Source of the DNA: Thioalkalivibrio nitratireducens DSM 14787 | GTDB taxonomy: Bacteria; Pseudomonadota; Gammaproteobacteria; Ectothiorhodospirales; Ectothiorhodospiraceae | Assembly (NCBI RefSeq): GCF_000321415.2 | Contig: NC_019902.2 | Span: 2,666,001-2,730,000, forward strand | Reading direction: 5' to 3' | Length of the DNA: 64,000 nt | Shown: in pieces, positions 44,035 to 54,055 of the stretch | Layout of the letters: each line of letters begins with the position of its first letter | Numbering within the stretch: the first letter of the stretch is position 1 | The notes under the pieces: generated by a model | What the model saw: the letters and a program-made list of their open reading frames with translations, nothing else | Databases searched by the model: none | What the model was told of the DNA's origin: nothing | Position numbers and translations under genes: made by a program

Positions 44035-45416
44035 CCCCGCTACAGCGCGAACTCGAACGGATGCTGCCGGCAGAGGATCGGCTGCTCGACCCGGCCGACT
44101 GCTGGGCCTACGGCGCCGACAACTCACGCCTGCATGCCCCGCCGGACGCGGTCGCTTTCGCCCGCGACCCGCAGGGCATCGTCGAACTGGTGCGGCTGTG
44201 CCGGCGGCTGCGCGCACCGCTGATCATGCGGGGGCGCGGGACGGGAACCACCGGCGCCGTCGTTCCGCTGCAGGGCGGACTGGTGCTGTCGACGGAGCGG
44301 ATGAACCGGATCGTCGAGGTCGACCCGGACAATCGCTGGCTGGTGGCCGAACCCGGCGCCACCAACGCCGAGGTCCAGGCGGCTGCGGGCCGGCACGGTT
44401 TCTTCTGGCCGCCCGACCCGACCAGCAGCGCCTATTGCACGGTCGGCGGCAATCTGGCCTACAACTCGGCCGGGCCTCGCGCGGTCAAGTACGGGACCCC
44501 GCGGGAGAACACGCTGGGGCTCGCCGCGGTCGCCGGCACCGGCGCTGCGCTGCGCACCGGCGTGTACACGACCAAGGGGGTGGTCGGATACGACCTGACC
44601 CGGCTCTTGATCGGCTCCGAAGGAACGCTGGCCGTGATCACCGAGGCCAGCCTGCGGCTGACGCCGCTGCCCGAGACCCGGCGCCTGCTCCAGGCCGTGT
44701 ACCGGGACATGCATGCGGCGGCGGCGGCGGTGGCGCGGATCATGGCGCAGCCGGTCACCCCCTGTGCGTTGGAGTTCATGGACGCGGCGGCGATCGACAT
44801 GATCCGCGGCTATGCCGACAGCGAGCTTCCCGAACACGCCGGCGCATTGTTGATGATCGAGGTCGACGGCGCGGCCAGCCAGATCGGATTTGCCGCAGAA
44901 GCAGTCGCCACCGCGGCACGCGGCGACGGCTGCCTGGGGATCGAGGTCGCGACCAGCGACGCCGACGCAGACCGCCTCTGGCGCACCCGCAAGGCGCTGT
45001 CGCCGGCACTGCGCAACATCGCGCCAAAGAAGATCAACGAAGACGTGGTGGTTCCGGTGTCCCGGATCCCCGCACTGATCGACGGCCTCGGCGAACTGGG
45101 CCGCCGGCACGGAATCCGGATCGTCAACTTCGGTCACGCGGGCAACGGCAACATCCATGTGAACCTGCTGGTGGATCCCGATGATCCGGTGCAGATGCAG
45201 GCCGCCGAGCAGTGCCTGGACGAGGTCTTCGGCCTGGTGCTGCGCCTGCGCGGCACGCTGTCGGGAGAACACGGCGTGGGGCTGGTCAAACGCGAATTCA
45301 TCCGCCGGGAACTGGATCCCGAGGCGCTGGCGCTGATGCACGGCCTGCGCCGGGTCTTCGATCCCGACGGAATCATGAATCCAGGCAAGGGGCTGCCCGG
45401 ACCCGACGCTACTTGA
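44031..45416 (+). CDS. FAD-linked 2-hydroxyacid dehydrogenase (GlcD/D-LDH-like)
   Basis: 461 aa from GTG 44031 with AGGAGG seven bases upstream, overlapping the yraN stop. The PCMH-type FAD domain (about 35-215) shows RGRGTGTTGAVVPLQGGL and TVGGNLAYNSAGPRAVKYG. The C-terminal domain has NFGHAGNGNIHVNLL and TLSGEHGVGLVKREF, diagnostic of GlcD and D-lactate or D-2-hydroxyglutarate dehydrogenases. Exact substrate cannot be read from sequence. No GlcE or GlcF partners are nearby. It converges on sspB with an 8-bp overlap. Confidence 0.88.
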   Translation: MTPLQRELERMLPAEDRLLDPADCWAYGADNSRLHAPPDAVAFARDPQGIVELVRLCRRLRAPLIMRGRGTGTTGAVVPLQGGLVLSTERMNRIVEVDPDNRWLVAEPGATNAEVQAAAGRHGFFWPPDPTSSAYCTVGGNLAYNSAGPRAVKYGTPRENTLGLAAVAGTGAALRTGVYTTKGVVGYDLTRLLIGSEGTLAVITEASLRLTPLPETRRLLQAVYRDMHAAAAAVARIMAQPVTPCALEFMDAAAIDMIRGYADSELPEHAGALLMIEVDGAASQIGFAAEAVATAARGDGCLGIEVATSDADADRLWRTRKALSPALRNIAPKKINEDVVVPVSRIPALIDGLGELGRRHGIRIVNFGHAGNGNIHVNLLVDPDDPVQMQAAEQCLDEVFGLVLRLRGTLSGEHGVGLVKREFIRRELDPEALALMHGLRRVFDPDGIMNPGKGLPGPDAT

Positions 45417-45837
45417 CGACCTTCAGACTGGGCCCCTTCCTGGGCCGGGTCGGCCTGGACTTGGCGTCTGCGGTCTCTCCCGGCCCGGCGTCGTCGGCCG
45501 ATTCGGATTCCGGCTGCAACTCGGACCCGGGCTCGTTGCCGAACATCATCCCCTGCCCGTTTTCGCGCGCAAAGATCGCGAGCACGGAACCCATCGGCAG
45601 GTACACCTGCATCGGCCGGCCCGCGAAACGCGCCGAGAAGGAAATGGCATCATTGTCCAGTTGCAGCGCCTGCACCGCCGCTGGCCCGATGTTCAGCGTG
45701 ATCTTGCCGTCCTGTACGAACTGCTCCGGCACCGTCACGCCCGGACGGGTAGCGTCGACGAGCAGATGCGGGGTCATCGAATTGTCGACGATCCAGTCCA
45801 GCAGGGCGCGGACGAGATACGGACGCGAGGGGGTCAT
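45409..45837 (-). CDS. sspB: ClpXP specificity adaptor SspB
   Basis: 142 aa from ATG 45837 (MTPSRPYLVRALLDWIVDNS). The dimeric ssrA-tag-binding domain covers residues 1-105 (TPHLLVDATRPGVTVPEQFV). A long acidic linker and a basic C-terminal peptide (RKGPSLKVVK) form the ClpX-binding tail. It delivers ssrA-tagged proteins to ClpXP. ATGA overlap with sspA. Confidence 0.96.
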   Translation of the reverse strand: MTPSRPYLVRALLDWIVDNSMTPHLLVDATRPGVTVPEQFVQDGKITLNIGPAAVQALQLDNDAISFSARFAGRPMQVYLPMGSVLAIFARENGQGMMFGNEPGSELQPESESADDAGPGETADAKSRPTRPRKGPSLKVVK

Positions 45838-46460
45838 TCTCGGAGCTCCCGTTCGGCCTCCGTGAGGCTCATTCGAAACGATTCGCGCTGGCAGACCCGG
45901 TCCGCATAGACCTGGATCGCCTTCGGCAGGGTGTCGATCGCAATGCCGGCCCAGGGCAGGCGCCACATCACCGGCGCAATCGCCGCATCGACGATACTGA
46001 ACTCGTCGCTGAGGAAATACGGCTTCAGTTCGAAGATCTCGGTCGCGTTCAGCAGACTCTCGCGCAGCATCTTCCGCGCCTTGGTGAGAGCCGCGCCGCT
46101 GGACTGCGCGATCAGGTCCATGCCCGCATACCAGTCGCGTTCCACCCGGTACAGCGCGAGCCGCGCCGCCGCCCGCGACACCGGGTCGACCGGCATCAGC
46201 GGCGGATGGGGAAAACGCTCGTCGAGATACTCGGTGATCACATGCGTGCCGTACAGCGCCAGATCCCGATCGACCAGGGTCGGCACCTCGTTGTAGGGAT
46301 TCAGGTCGGAGAGATCCTCGGGCAGCTCGTCGGGAGCCAGATTGACCACGTCGACCGCGATGTCCTTCTCGGCGAGAATGATGCGGATGCGATGGCAGCG
46401 CACGCAGTTGTGCGCCGAAAAAAGGGTCATCACGGAACGTCTGTTGGCGACCAGCGCCAT
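45834..46460 (-). CDS. sspA: Stringent starvation protein A
   Basis: 208 aa from ATG 46460 with GGAG six bases upstream. A GST-like fold: thioredoxin-like N-domain (TLFSAHNCVRCHRIRIILAE, with a CxxC) and a helical C-domain (about 90-205). In E. coli it binds RNA polymerase and remodels stationary-phase transcription. Cotranscribed with sspB. An 11-bp inverted repeat lies in its leader. Confidence 0.95.
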   Translation of the reverse strand: MALVANRRSVMTLFSAHNCVRCHRIRIILAEKDIAVDVVNLAPDELPEDLSDLNPYNEVPTLVDRDLALYGTHVITEYLDERFPHPPLMPVDPVSRAAARLALYRVERDWYAGMDLIAQSSGAALTKARKMLRESLLNATEIFELKPYFLSDEFSIVDAAIAPVMWRLPWAGIAIDTLPKAIQVYADRVCQRESFRMSLTEAERELRE

Positions 46461-46480
46461 GGCTTTCTCCCCGTCCCCCG

Positions 46481-46542
46481 CGGTGTGCGGGTCAATACGG
46501 CAAACTCCGGCGAATGGCAGGGCACGGTCTGCCCGCACACCG
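46481..46542. repeat. Perfect 11-bp inverted repeat between petC and sspA
   Basis: Arms CGGTGTGCGGG (46481-46491) and CCCGCACACCG (46532-46542) are separated by 40 nt. They occupy most of the 89-nt spacer. It could be a protein-binding pair of half-sites, an attenuator or a large stem-loop in mRNA running from petABC into sspAB. No T-tract is seen. Confidence 0.6.
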
Positions 46543-46549
46543 CCCTGTC

Positions 46550-47290
46550 CTAGTGTACGTCTTTCCAGTATTCCTTTTTCAACAGGTAGGCAAACCCAAG
46601 GAAAACCAGCAGGAACAGCATCACGTACATCCCGATGCGCTGGCGCTCGGCCTGCATCGGTTCGGCCAGGTAGGAGAGAAAGGTCACCAGGTCGCGTATT
46701 GCACGATCGTACTCCGGTCCGCTGAGCATCCCGGCCTCCACCACCTGCAGCCGAACATTCCCCTCACGGTCAACGTGCTTCTCCTGCCAGCCCTGCAGCT
46801 CCCACAGGGGATGTGGCATCCCGACGTTCTCGAACACCGCGTTGTTCACACCCAGCGGCCGCGACTCGTCCAGGTAGAAGCTGCGCAGGAAACTGTACAG
46901 CCAGTCTTGGCCCCGCACGCGGGCGACCAGTGTAAGGTCGGGCGTCGCGATGCCAAAGGCCTCTTCGCCATAGGCGGCGGTCATCGCATTGGTAATGAGC
47001 GACCCGGGCGCCACCAGTTCGCCCTCCTCGTCGGTGGTGAAGATCATCGACTGGATGAGCTGGTTCTCGGTCAGGCCGAGGTCGTCCCCCACGCGGCTGT
47101 AGCGCATGTACTGCGCCGAATGACATCCCACACAATAGTTGAAGAAGAGCTGGGCACCGCGCTGCAGCGAGGCTTGGTTGGTCACATCCACGTTCACGCG
47201 GTCCAGCGGGACGGCAGGACCCGCCGCCTGAAGGGACACGGGGCCCAGCGCCAGAACGGCCAGGGCAAGAATGGCGATCAGCGGTTTCAT
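46550..47290 (-). CDS. petC: Cytochrome c1 of the bc1 complex
   Basis: 246 aa. A signal peptide (cleavage near residue 23) precedes the haem c motif CVGCH (Cys53, Cys56, His57). The likely sixth ligand is Met158 in NVGMPHPLW. A C-terminal membrane anchor lies at about 218-240. It passes electrons from the Rieske protein to soluble c-type carriers. It shares one base with the petB stop. Confidence 0.96.
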   Translation of the reverse strand: MKPLIAILALAVLALGPVSLQAAGPAVPLDRVNVDVTNQASLQRGAQLFFNYCVGCHSAQYMRYSRVGDDLGLTENQLIQSMIFTTDEEGELVAPGSLITNAMTAAYGEEAFGIATPDLTLVARVRGQDWLYSFLRSFYLDESRPLGVNNAVFENVGMPHPLWELQGWQEKHVDREGNVRLQVVEAGMLSGPEYDRAIRDLVTFLSYLAEPMQAERQRIGMYVMLFLLVFLGFAYLLKKEYWKDVH

Positions 47291-48699
47291 CAGGCGGTCA
47301 CCCTTGCTGGAACGGGACGGTCTCGACCCATGTTGCGCGCGAAGGCGGGCACAACCATGGTGACGAACAGGTAGGCGGTGGGCAGCAGCCAGGCGGTCAA
47401 CAACAGCTGGGCGTTGGCCGGGTCAAAACGCGTGTAGTCGTACAGCGAATAGAGCCCGACCAATACCACGAAGGACAGCAGGGTGAAGACTGCGGACCGC
47501 TCCCGGCTGTGGAACCACAGCAGCCAGAAGAAGAGGAAGTACATCACGCCGAAGCGCAGCGTCAGCTCACCGTACAGCGTGGTCACCTGCTGCAGCCCCA
47601 GATAGCCGAGAACCACGAAGGTCACGACGAACACCGCGAGGTTCAGCTTGTGCGCAAAGGAGCGGTAGCGGATGGACTTGACCGGGTTCCGGTCGATCCA
47701 GGGCACGAAGAACAGGATCGTCACCGCAGCCCCCATCGCAACCACGCCCAGGAACGGGTCCGGCACCGCACGCAGGATCGAATAGAACGAGGTGAAGTAC
47801 CAAACCGGCGGGATCAGGTCCGGAGTGACCAGCGGGTCGGCCGGAATCATGTTCGCGGGCTTCAGGAACAGGCCGCCCATCTCCGGCGCGAAGAACACCA
47901 CCGCGAAAAACGCGATGAAAAATACGCCGACACCGACCAAATCCTTCACGGTGTAGTAGGGATGGAACGGGATCCCGTCGCGGGGAATTCCGTTTTCGTC
48001 CTTGTTCGCCTTGATCTCGACGCCGTCGGGGTTGTTGGAGCCCACCTCGTGCAGCGCGATCACGTGCGCGACGATCAACAGCAGCAGCACCAGCGGCAGT
48101 GCGATCACGTGCAGCGCGAAGAAGCGGGTCAGGGTCGCATCGGAGAGCAGGAAATCGCCGCGGATCCAGGTCACCAGGTCGGGGCCGATGTAGGGGATGG
48201 TCGCGAACAGGTTCACGATCACCTGTGCTCCCCAGTACGACATCTGGCCCCAGGGCAGCAGGTAGCCGGCGAAGGCTTCGGCCATCAACACCACGTAGAT
48301 CAGTACACCGAAGATCCAGATCAGTTCGCGCGGCTTCTTGTAGGATCCGTAGAGCAGCGCGCGGAACATATGCAAGTAGACCACGACGAAGAAGAACGAC
48401 GCGCCGGTGGAATGCATGTACCGGATCAGCCAGCCCCATTCTACGTCGCGCATGATGTACTCGACCGACGCGAAGGCCAGTTCGGCATCGGGCTTGAAGA
48501 ACATCGTCAGGAAAATGCCGGTCACGATCTGGATCACCAGCACCAGCAGGGCAAGCGAACCGAAGTAGTACCAGAAGTTGAAATTCTTCGGCGCGTAATA
48601 GCGCGCGAGGTGGTCATTCCAGAGCTGGGACAGCGGAAAACGGGCATCCACCCAGCCCAGCAGCCCTCCCTGGATCTTGTCAGCCGTATTGCCAGCCAT
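47290..48699 (-). CDS. petB: Cytochrome b of the bc1 complex, with extra C-terminal helices
   Basis: 469 aa; most bacterial homologues I know are about 400-430. Haem ligand pairs are His96/His110 and His197/His212 (x13 and x14 spacing). The quinol-oxidation motif reads PVWY (298-301), where many bacteria have PEWY; I recall PVWY in beta- and gammaproteobacteria. After helix 7 the protein continues with about three membrane segments (380-396, 402-420, 432-455) before the usual RPVPARVT tail, implying an insertion of roughly 65 residues. It shares one base with petA. Confidence 0.96.
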   Translation of the reverse strand: MAGNTADKIQGGLLGWVDARFPLSQLWNDHLARYYAPKNFNFWYYFGSLALLVLVIQIVTGIFLTMFFKPDAELAFASVEYIMRDVEWGWLIRYMHSTGASFFFVVVYLHMFRALLYGSYKKPRELIWIFGVLIYVVLMAEAFAGYLLPWGQMSYWGAQVIVNLFATIPYIGPDLVTWIRGDFLLSDATLTRFFALHVIALPLVLLLLIVAHVIALHEVGSNNPDGVEIKANKDENGIPRDGIPFHPYYTVKDLVGVGVFFIAFFAVVFFAPEMGGLFLKPANMIPADPLVTPDLIPPVWYFTSFYSILRAVPDPFLGVVAMGAAVTILFFVPWIDRNPVKSIRYRSFAHKLNLAVFVVTFVVLGYLGLQQVTTLYGELTLRFGVMYFLFFWLLWFHSRERSAVFTLLSFVVLVGLYSLYDYTRFDPANAQLLLTAWLLPTAYLFVTMVVPAFARNMGRDRPVPARVTA

Positions 48700-49301
48700 T
48701 ATGCAGTGCCTCCTTCGGCGTGCTCACCCACGAGGATCACGTCGTCGCTGAGGTAACGGTGCGGAGGCACCTCCAGGTTCAATGCAGCCGGCATGTTGCG
48801 GTACACGCGGCCCGCCATGTCGAAACGGGAGCCGTGGCAGCCGCAGAACCAGCCGCCCGGCCAGTCGCTACCGAGCTCCGCCGCGCCGATTTCCGGACGA
48901 AACGCGGGCGAGCAGCCCAGGTGCGTGCACAGCCCGATCAGAACCAGGATCTCCGGCTTGATCGAGCGGTACGTGTTCTGGGCATACTCGGGTTGCTGGG
49001 CCGCCACCTCGGAATCGGGGTCGCGCAGCCGGCCATGGATCTCCGGCAGCAATTCGAGCATCTCCGGGGTGCGCCGGACCACCCAGACGGGCCGACCACG
49101 CCAGGCCACACTGATGCGCTGCCCCGGCTCGATCTGCGTGACGTTCACCTCCACCGGCGCGCCGGCGGCCTGAGCCCGCGCGCTCGGCTGCAAGGAGGCT
49201 ACGAAGGGCACGGCCAGTGCCGCTACCCCCGCACCGCCGACCACCGTGGTCGCCGCCACCAGAAACCGGCGCCGCCTTCGGTCCACGCCTTGGTCTGCCA
49301 T
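48699..49301 (-). CDS. petA: Rieske iron-sulfur subunit of the bc1 complex
   Basis: 200 aa from ATG 49301 with GGAG eight bases upstream. A twin-arginine-like N-terminus (RRRRRFLVAATTVV) with the membrane anchor at about 14-36 suggests Tat export. The 2Fe-2S site is CTHLGC (125-130) and CGCHGS (153-158). It takes one electron from quinol and passes it to cytochrome c1. First gene of petA-petB-petC. Confidence 0.96.
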   Translation of the reverse strand: MADQGVDRRRRRFLVAATTVVGGAGVAALAVPFVASLQPSARAQAAGAPVEVNVTQIEPGQRISVAWRGRPVWVVRRTPEMLELLPEIHGRLRDPDSEVAAQQPEYAQNTYRSIKPEILVLIGLCTHLGCSPAFRPEIGAAELGSDWPGGWFCGCHGSRFDMAGRVYRNMPAALNLEVPPHRYLSDDVILVGEHAEGGTA

Positions 49302-49422
49302 CTTGCTATCTCCAGCTGAGGTTTCGGATGCGTTGGCGATGCCCGCATCGCCATTTTCCGGGGCCACCCGGAATCGGCTGCACAGGGGATCGCGGGCCCG
49401 TTCGGGGCCGATAAAATCCGAT

Positions 49423-49451
49423 AGAATTCACTAACACGCTAATGGGGTCAA
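49423..49451 (-). promoter_or_regulatory. Weak candidate promoter in the nif3-petA gap
   Basis: The 264-nt gap between nif3 and petA holds no gene. The best promoter match for petABC is TTGACC (49446-49451) with AATTCT 17 bp on (49423-49428). A further A+T-rich patch, GATTTTATC, follows. I am not confident which is used. Confidence 0.3.
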
Positions 49452-49565
49452 GCGGGGTAGTGGCCAGACGCACATCGGCCCGACCGGACGAAAAGTTCGC
49501 GCGCGAACCGGCATCAAGCCCCAACGCATTGCTTCAAAAAGAGTTTACGAAATCCGCTGCAGGCG

Positions 49566-50324
49566 CTAAGCGGGATTCGGAAGGTCAACGAAACGGTGCT
49601 CCACACCGAAGCGCTCGGCGCACCAGTCGCCGAGCGCCCGCGGCCCGTAACGCTCGGTCGCGTGGTGCCCGGCGGCGATATAGTGGATGCCCAGTTCGCG
49701 GGCCTCGTGCGTGGTCTGCTCGGAGATCTCGCCGCTGACATACGCGTCGGCCCCGGCTGCGGCCGCGTCGACCAGCAGCGACTGTGCCGCGCCGGTGCAC
49801 CAGGCCACGCGCCCCACCGGGTCGGCCCCGCTGTCGATCCACAGCGGCGTGCGCCCGAGCGCGGACTCGATCCGGGCCGCGAACTCGCGGGCCGGGATCG
49901 GCTCGGGCAGGCGCCCCACCAGGCCGACGCCGTCCGCACGCAGCACGTCTTCGGTTTCGAGCCCGAGACGCAGCGCCAGCTGCGCGTTGTTCCCGAGCCG
50001 CGGGTGCGCATCCAACGGCAGATGATAGGCCACCAGGTTGATCTCATGGCGCAGCAGGGTCTGCAGGCGACGGCGCTTCATTCCGGTGACCGGCTGGGGT
50101 TCGCCCCGCCAGAAGTAGCCGTGGTGCACCAGCAAGAGGTCCGCCTCGAGCGCTACCGCGGCCTCGATCAGCGCCAGCGAGGCCGTGACGCCGCTGACGA
50201 TCCGCCGGATCTCCGACCGCCCCTCGACCTGGAGTCCGTTCGGGCAGTAATCCTGGAAACGCTGCGACTCCAGTTCCGTGTCCAGCGCCCGCAAGAGGGC
50301 ATCGCGATCGGCACAGTCGGGCAT
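49566..50324 (-). CDS. NIF3/YbgI-family metal-binding protein
   Basis: 252 aa from ATG 50324 with GGAGG eight bases upstream. Conserved blocks DYCPNGLQVEG, LLLVHHGYFWRG, AYHLPLDAHP and the C-terminal IAAGHHATERYG supply the histidines and glutamate of the NIF3 dinuclear metal site. The family is annotated as GTP cyclohydrolase I type 2-like, but its cellular role is unsettled. It is divergent from the AlgW-like gene and upstream of petA, as in pseudomonads. Confidence 0.92.
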   Translation of the reverse strand: MPDCADRDALLRALDTELESQRFQDYCPNGLQVEGRSEIRRIVSGVTASLALIEAAVALEADLLLVHHGYFWRGEPQPVTGMKRRRLQTLLRHEINLVAYHLPLDAHPRLGNNAQLALRLGLETEDVLRADGVGLVGRLPEPIPAREFAARIESALGRTPLWIDSGADPVGRVAWCTGAAQSLLVDAAAAGADAYVSGEISEQTTHEARELGIHYIAAGHHATERYGPRALGDWCAERFGVEHRFVDLPNPA

Positions 50325-50386
50325 CCTGGAACCCTCCGGAATTCGCGGGTCGAGCCCATCGGCACGCCCAAGGGTTGAATCGGCAA

Positions 50387-50395
50387 TGGTATAGT
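50387..50395 (+). promoter_or_regulatory. Extended -10 element directly before the AlgW-like gene
   Basis: TGGTATAGT is a TGn-TATAGT extended -10 element with no -35 element at 17 bp. The expected start, 6-7 bases on, falls at the ATG of the protease gene, so the transcript may be leaderless or nearly so. Confidence 0.45.
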
Positions 50396-50401
50396 CATGC
50401 A

Positions 50402-51523
<1,122 letters not shown>

Positions 51524-51528
51524 GCTCC

Positions 51529-51546
51529 GCCACCCCAAGCGGTGGC
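51529..51546. terminator. Hairpin between convergent algW-like gene and hisC
   Basis: Arms GCCACC and GGTGGC with a 6-nt loop lie in the 36-nt convergent gap, five bases after the protease stop. There is no T-tract on either strand, so a bidirectional terminator role is only suggested by position. Confidence 0.35.
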
Positions 51547-51559
51547 CGATCCGAATCCA

Positions 51560-52645
51560 CTAGTCCACGCTGTCCAGCGCCTGCTCAAGCGCGAACAGGA
51601 AACCGCGGTTCTGCTCCGGAGTGCCGACCGTGACCCGCAGGTGATCGCAAAGCACGCCGCCCGCGGCACCGACGTCCCTGATCAGGATGCCGGATGCACG
51701 CAGCGCGTCGAAGACCGGCCGGCCCCGACCCGCCCCGACCTGGAACAGAATGAAATTGGCGTCGCTCGGGATCACGCGGAGCACCCCTGGCAGCGCCTCC
51801 AGCGCGCGCGTTAGCACGGCGCGCTGTTCCCTCAGGATGCGTGCCTGCCCGTCGAGCACCGATCCGTGCGCCAGCGCAAACAACGCGGAGCGCTGGGTCA
51901 GGGAATTGATGTTGTACGGCAGCCGCAGGCGATCCAGCGCGTCGATCCACTCTGCTGCTGCCGCCAGATAGCCCAGCCGCAACCCGGCCAGCCCCAGCTT
52001 GGACAGCGTGCGCATCACCATCAGCCCCTTCGGCACACCCGCTCGGGGCAGGAAGGTATGGCTAGCGAAGGGTGCATAGGCCTCGTCGATCACGGTCACT
52101 CCGGGATTCGCGAGTACCACGGCCTCGACCAGGCCCGGATCGTACTGCCGACCCGTGGGGTTGTTCGGGCAGGCCAGGAAGACCAGTGCCGGCCGGTGTA
52201 CCTCGACGGCGTTCAGCAGGGCCTGCCCGTCGAGGTCGAAATCGCCGGTCAGCGGCACACCGACGAAGGGCACCCCGGCCGCGCGCGCCAGTACCTCGTA
52301 CATCACGAAGGTCGGCACCGGCGCCAGCACCGGCCGGCCGCTGCCCTGGACCGCCGCGATCAGTATCTGGATCAACTCGTCGGAACCGTTTCCGAGCAGG
52401 CAGCCCGCGGTATCCGGAACGCCGTGCGCGGCCCGGATCGCCGCCACGACCGCGCGGCCGCCGGCATCAGGGTAGCGGTTGAGCTCCACCCCGCGCAGTG
52501 CCTCGAGCCAGGCCACTTCGAGTTCGCCGGGCCAGGCATAGGGGTTCTCCATCGCATCCAGCTTGACCAGCCCGGTCGCGTCGGCAACGGCATAGGGCGG
52601 CTGCGCGAGCACCTCCGGCCGCATCAGGTCGGCGGGCAGCGTCAT
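51560..52645 (-). CDS. hisC: Histidinol-phosphate aminotransferase
   Basis: 361 aa, fold-type I PLP enzyme. Visible motifs: DAMENPYAWP near the N-terminus, LGNGSDELIQI, ACPNNPTG, VIDEAYAPF, and the PLP-lysine region MRTLSKLGLAGLRLGY. It converts imidazole-acetol phosphate to histidinol phosphate. It is the last gene of the hisG-aroG-hisD-hisC run, 30 nt after hisD. Confidence 0.96.
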   Translation of the reverse strand: MTLPADLMRPEVLAQPPYAVADATGLVKLDAMENPYAWPGELEVAWLEALRGVELNRYPDAGGRAVVAAIRAAHGVPDTAGCLLGNGSDELIQILIAAVQGSGRPVLAPVPTFVMYEVLARAAGVPFVGVPLTGDFDLDGQALLNAVEVHRPALVFLACPNNPTGRQYDPGLVEAVVLANPGVTVIDEAYAPFASHTFLPRAGVPKGLMVMRTLSKLGLAGLRLGYLAAAAEWIDALDRLRLPYNINSLTQRSALFALAHGSVLDGQARILREQRAVLTRALEALPGVLRVIPSDANFILFQVGAGRGRPVFDALRASGILIRDVGAAGGVLCDHLRVTVGTPEQNRGFLFALEQALDSVD

Positions 52646-52675
52646 GCGGACCGCCGCCGGACGACCTGGCCGGGG

Positions 52676-53977
52676 CTACTCACCGCGCATCTCCGCAGAG
52701 CGCGCATGAGCCACCAGCCCTTCCCCGCGCGCCAGCACCGAGGCGGTACGCCCGAGCGCGGCCGCGCCCTCGGGCGAACAGGCGATGATGCTGGAGCGCT
52801 TCTGGAAGTCATAGACGCCCAGCGGCGACGAGAAGCGCGCGGTACGCGAAGTGGGCAGCACATGGTTGGGCCCGGCACAGTAGTCCCCCACCGCCTCGGA
52901 AGTATAACGGCCCATGAAGACGGCCCCCGCGTGCCGCAGGCCGGCGTCGAGCAGCGCCTGCGGGTCGGCTACCGACAGCTCCAGGTGCTCCGGGGCAATG
53001 TGGTTGGCGACGCGAACCGCCTCGTCCAGATCGCGCACGCGGATCAGCGCCCCGCGCCGGCCCAGGCTGGTGCGGATGATCTCCGCCCGGGGCATCGCCC
53101 GTAGCAGGCGCTCCATCGCCTCCGCCACCCGCTCCAGGAACGCGGAATCCGGCGAGACCAGGATCGCCTGCGCCTGCTCGTCGTGCTCCGCCTGCGAGAA
53201 CAGATCGGCCGCGATCCAGTCCGGATCGGTCTGACCGTCGCAGACCACCAGGATCTCGGACGGCCCGGCGATCATGTCGATGCCGACGGTGCCGAAGACC
53301 TCGCGCTTGGCCGCCGCCACGTAGATATTGCCCGGACCAACGATCTTGTCGACCGCGGGGATCGTCGCGGTACCATGGGCCAGCGCCGCAACGGCCTGCG
53401 CACCGCCGATCGTGAACACCCGGTCGACGCCGGCCACCGCAGCGGCGGCCAGCACCAGCTCGTTCAGCTCGCCGGCCGGGGCGGGCACGACCATCACCAG
53501 GAGCCCGACGCCGGCGACCTTGGCGGGAATCGCGTTCATCAGCACCGACGACGGGTAGGCGGCCTTGCCCCCGGGCACGTACAGACCCACCGAGTCCAGC
53601 GGCGTCACGCGCTGGCCGAGCACGGTGCCGTCCGGATCCTCGATCTGCCAGTCCTGCATCCGCTGGCATTCGGCGTAGCGGCGGATGCGCCCCGCGGCAG
53701 TCTCCAACGCGTCGCGCTGCGCCGCCGGAAGGCCATCCAGCGCCGCCCGCAGGCGTGTTGCCGGAACCTCCAGTTCCGACGCCTGCGCCACCGACAGCCG
53801 GTCGAAGCGTGCGGTATAGCGCAGCAACGCCGCATCCCCCTCGCTGCGCACGGCCGCGAGGATCTCGTCGACGATCGCGCGCACGCCATGGTCGGCGACC
53901 GACTCCCAGGACAGAAGGCGGTCGAGTTCGCCCCAGAACGTGGTCTCACGGCTGTCCAGTCGCTGAATCTCAGGCAT
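52676..53977 (-). CDS. hisD: Histidinol dehydrogenase
   Basis: 433 aa. Family blocks: [52 protein letters not shown], and the catalytic and zinc region [13 protein letters not shown] and HIAPEHLEL. It oxidises histidinol to histidine in two NAD-dependent steps. Upstream lie three tandem 14-nt repeats, each with an RBS-like G-rich stretch; the one nearest ATG 53977 is GGGGAG nine bases away. Confidence 0.97.
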   Translation of the reverse strand: MPEIQRLDSRETTFWGELDRLLSWESVADHGVRAIVDEILAAVRSEGDAALLRYTARFDRLSVAQASELEVPATRLRAALDGLPAAQRDALETAAGRIRRYAECQRMQDWQIEDPDGTVLGQRVTPLDSVGLYVPGGKAAYPSSVLMNAIPAKVAGVGLLVMVVPAPAGELNELVLAAAAVAGVDRVFTIGGAQAVAALAHGTATIPAVDKIVGPGNIYVAAAKREVFGTVGIDMIAGPSEILVVCDGQTDPDWIAADLFSQAEHDEQAQAILVSPDSAFLERVAEAMERLLRAMPRAEIIRTSLGRRGALIRVRDLDEAVRVANHIAPEHLELSVADPQALLDAGLRHAGAVFMGRYTSEAVGDYCAGPNHVLPTSRTARFSSPLGVYDFQKRSSIIACSPEGAAALGRTASVLARGEGLVAHARSAEMRGE

Positions 53978-53978
53978 C

Positions 53979-54020
53979 GGTAATGGCTCCCCGGTGATGG
54001 CTACCTGGTAATGACTCCCT
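53979..54020 (-). repeat. Three tandem 14-nt repeats upstream of hisD
   Basis: On the plus strand GGTAATGGCTCCCC, GGTGATGGCTACCT and GGTAATGACTCCCT follow each other without gaps. In mRNA sense each unit carries a GGGGAG- or AGGGAG-like Shine-Dalgarno followed by CAT(T/C)ACC. They end one base before the hisD start codon and fill half of the 78-nt aroG-hisD gap. Confidence 0.8.
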
Positions 54021-54055
54021 GCACGATTCGCCGCAGCACCCGGGCAGAACGCGGA

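Noticed and set aside
53979-54020. Tandem repeats as a possible mini-CRISPR
   Set aside because: Units are contiguous 14-mers with no spacers and no cas genes nearby.
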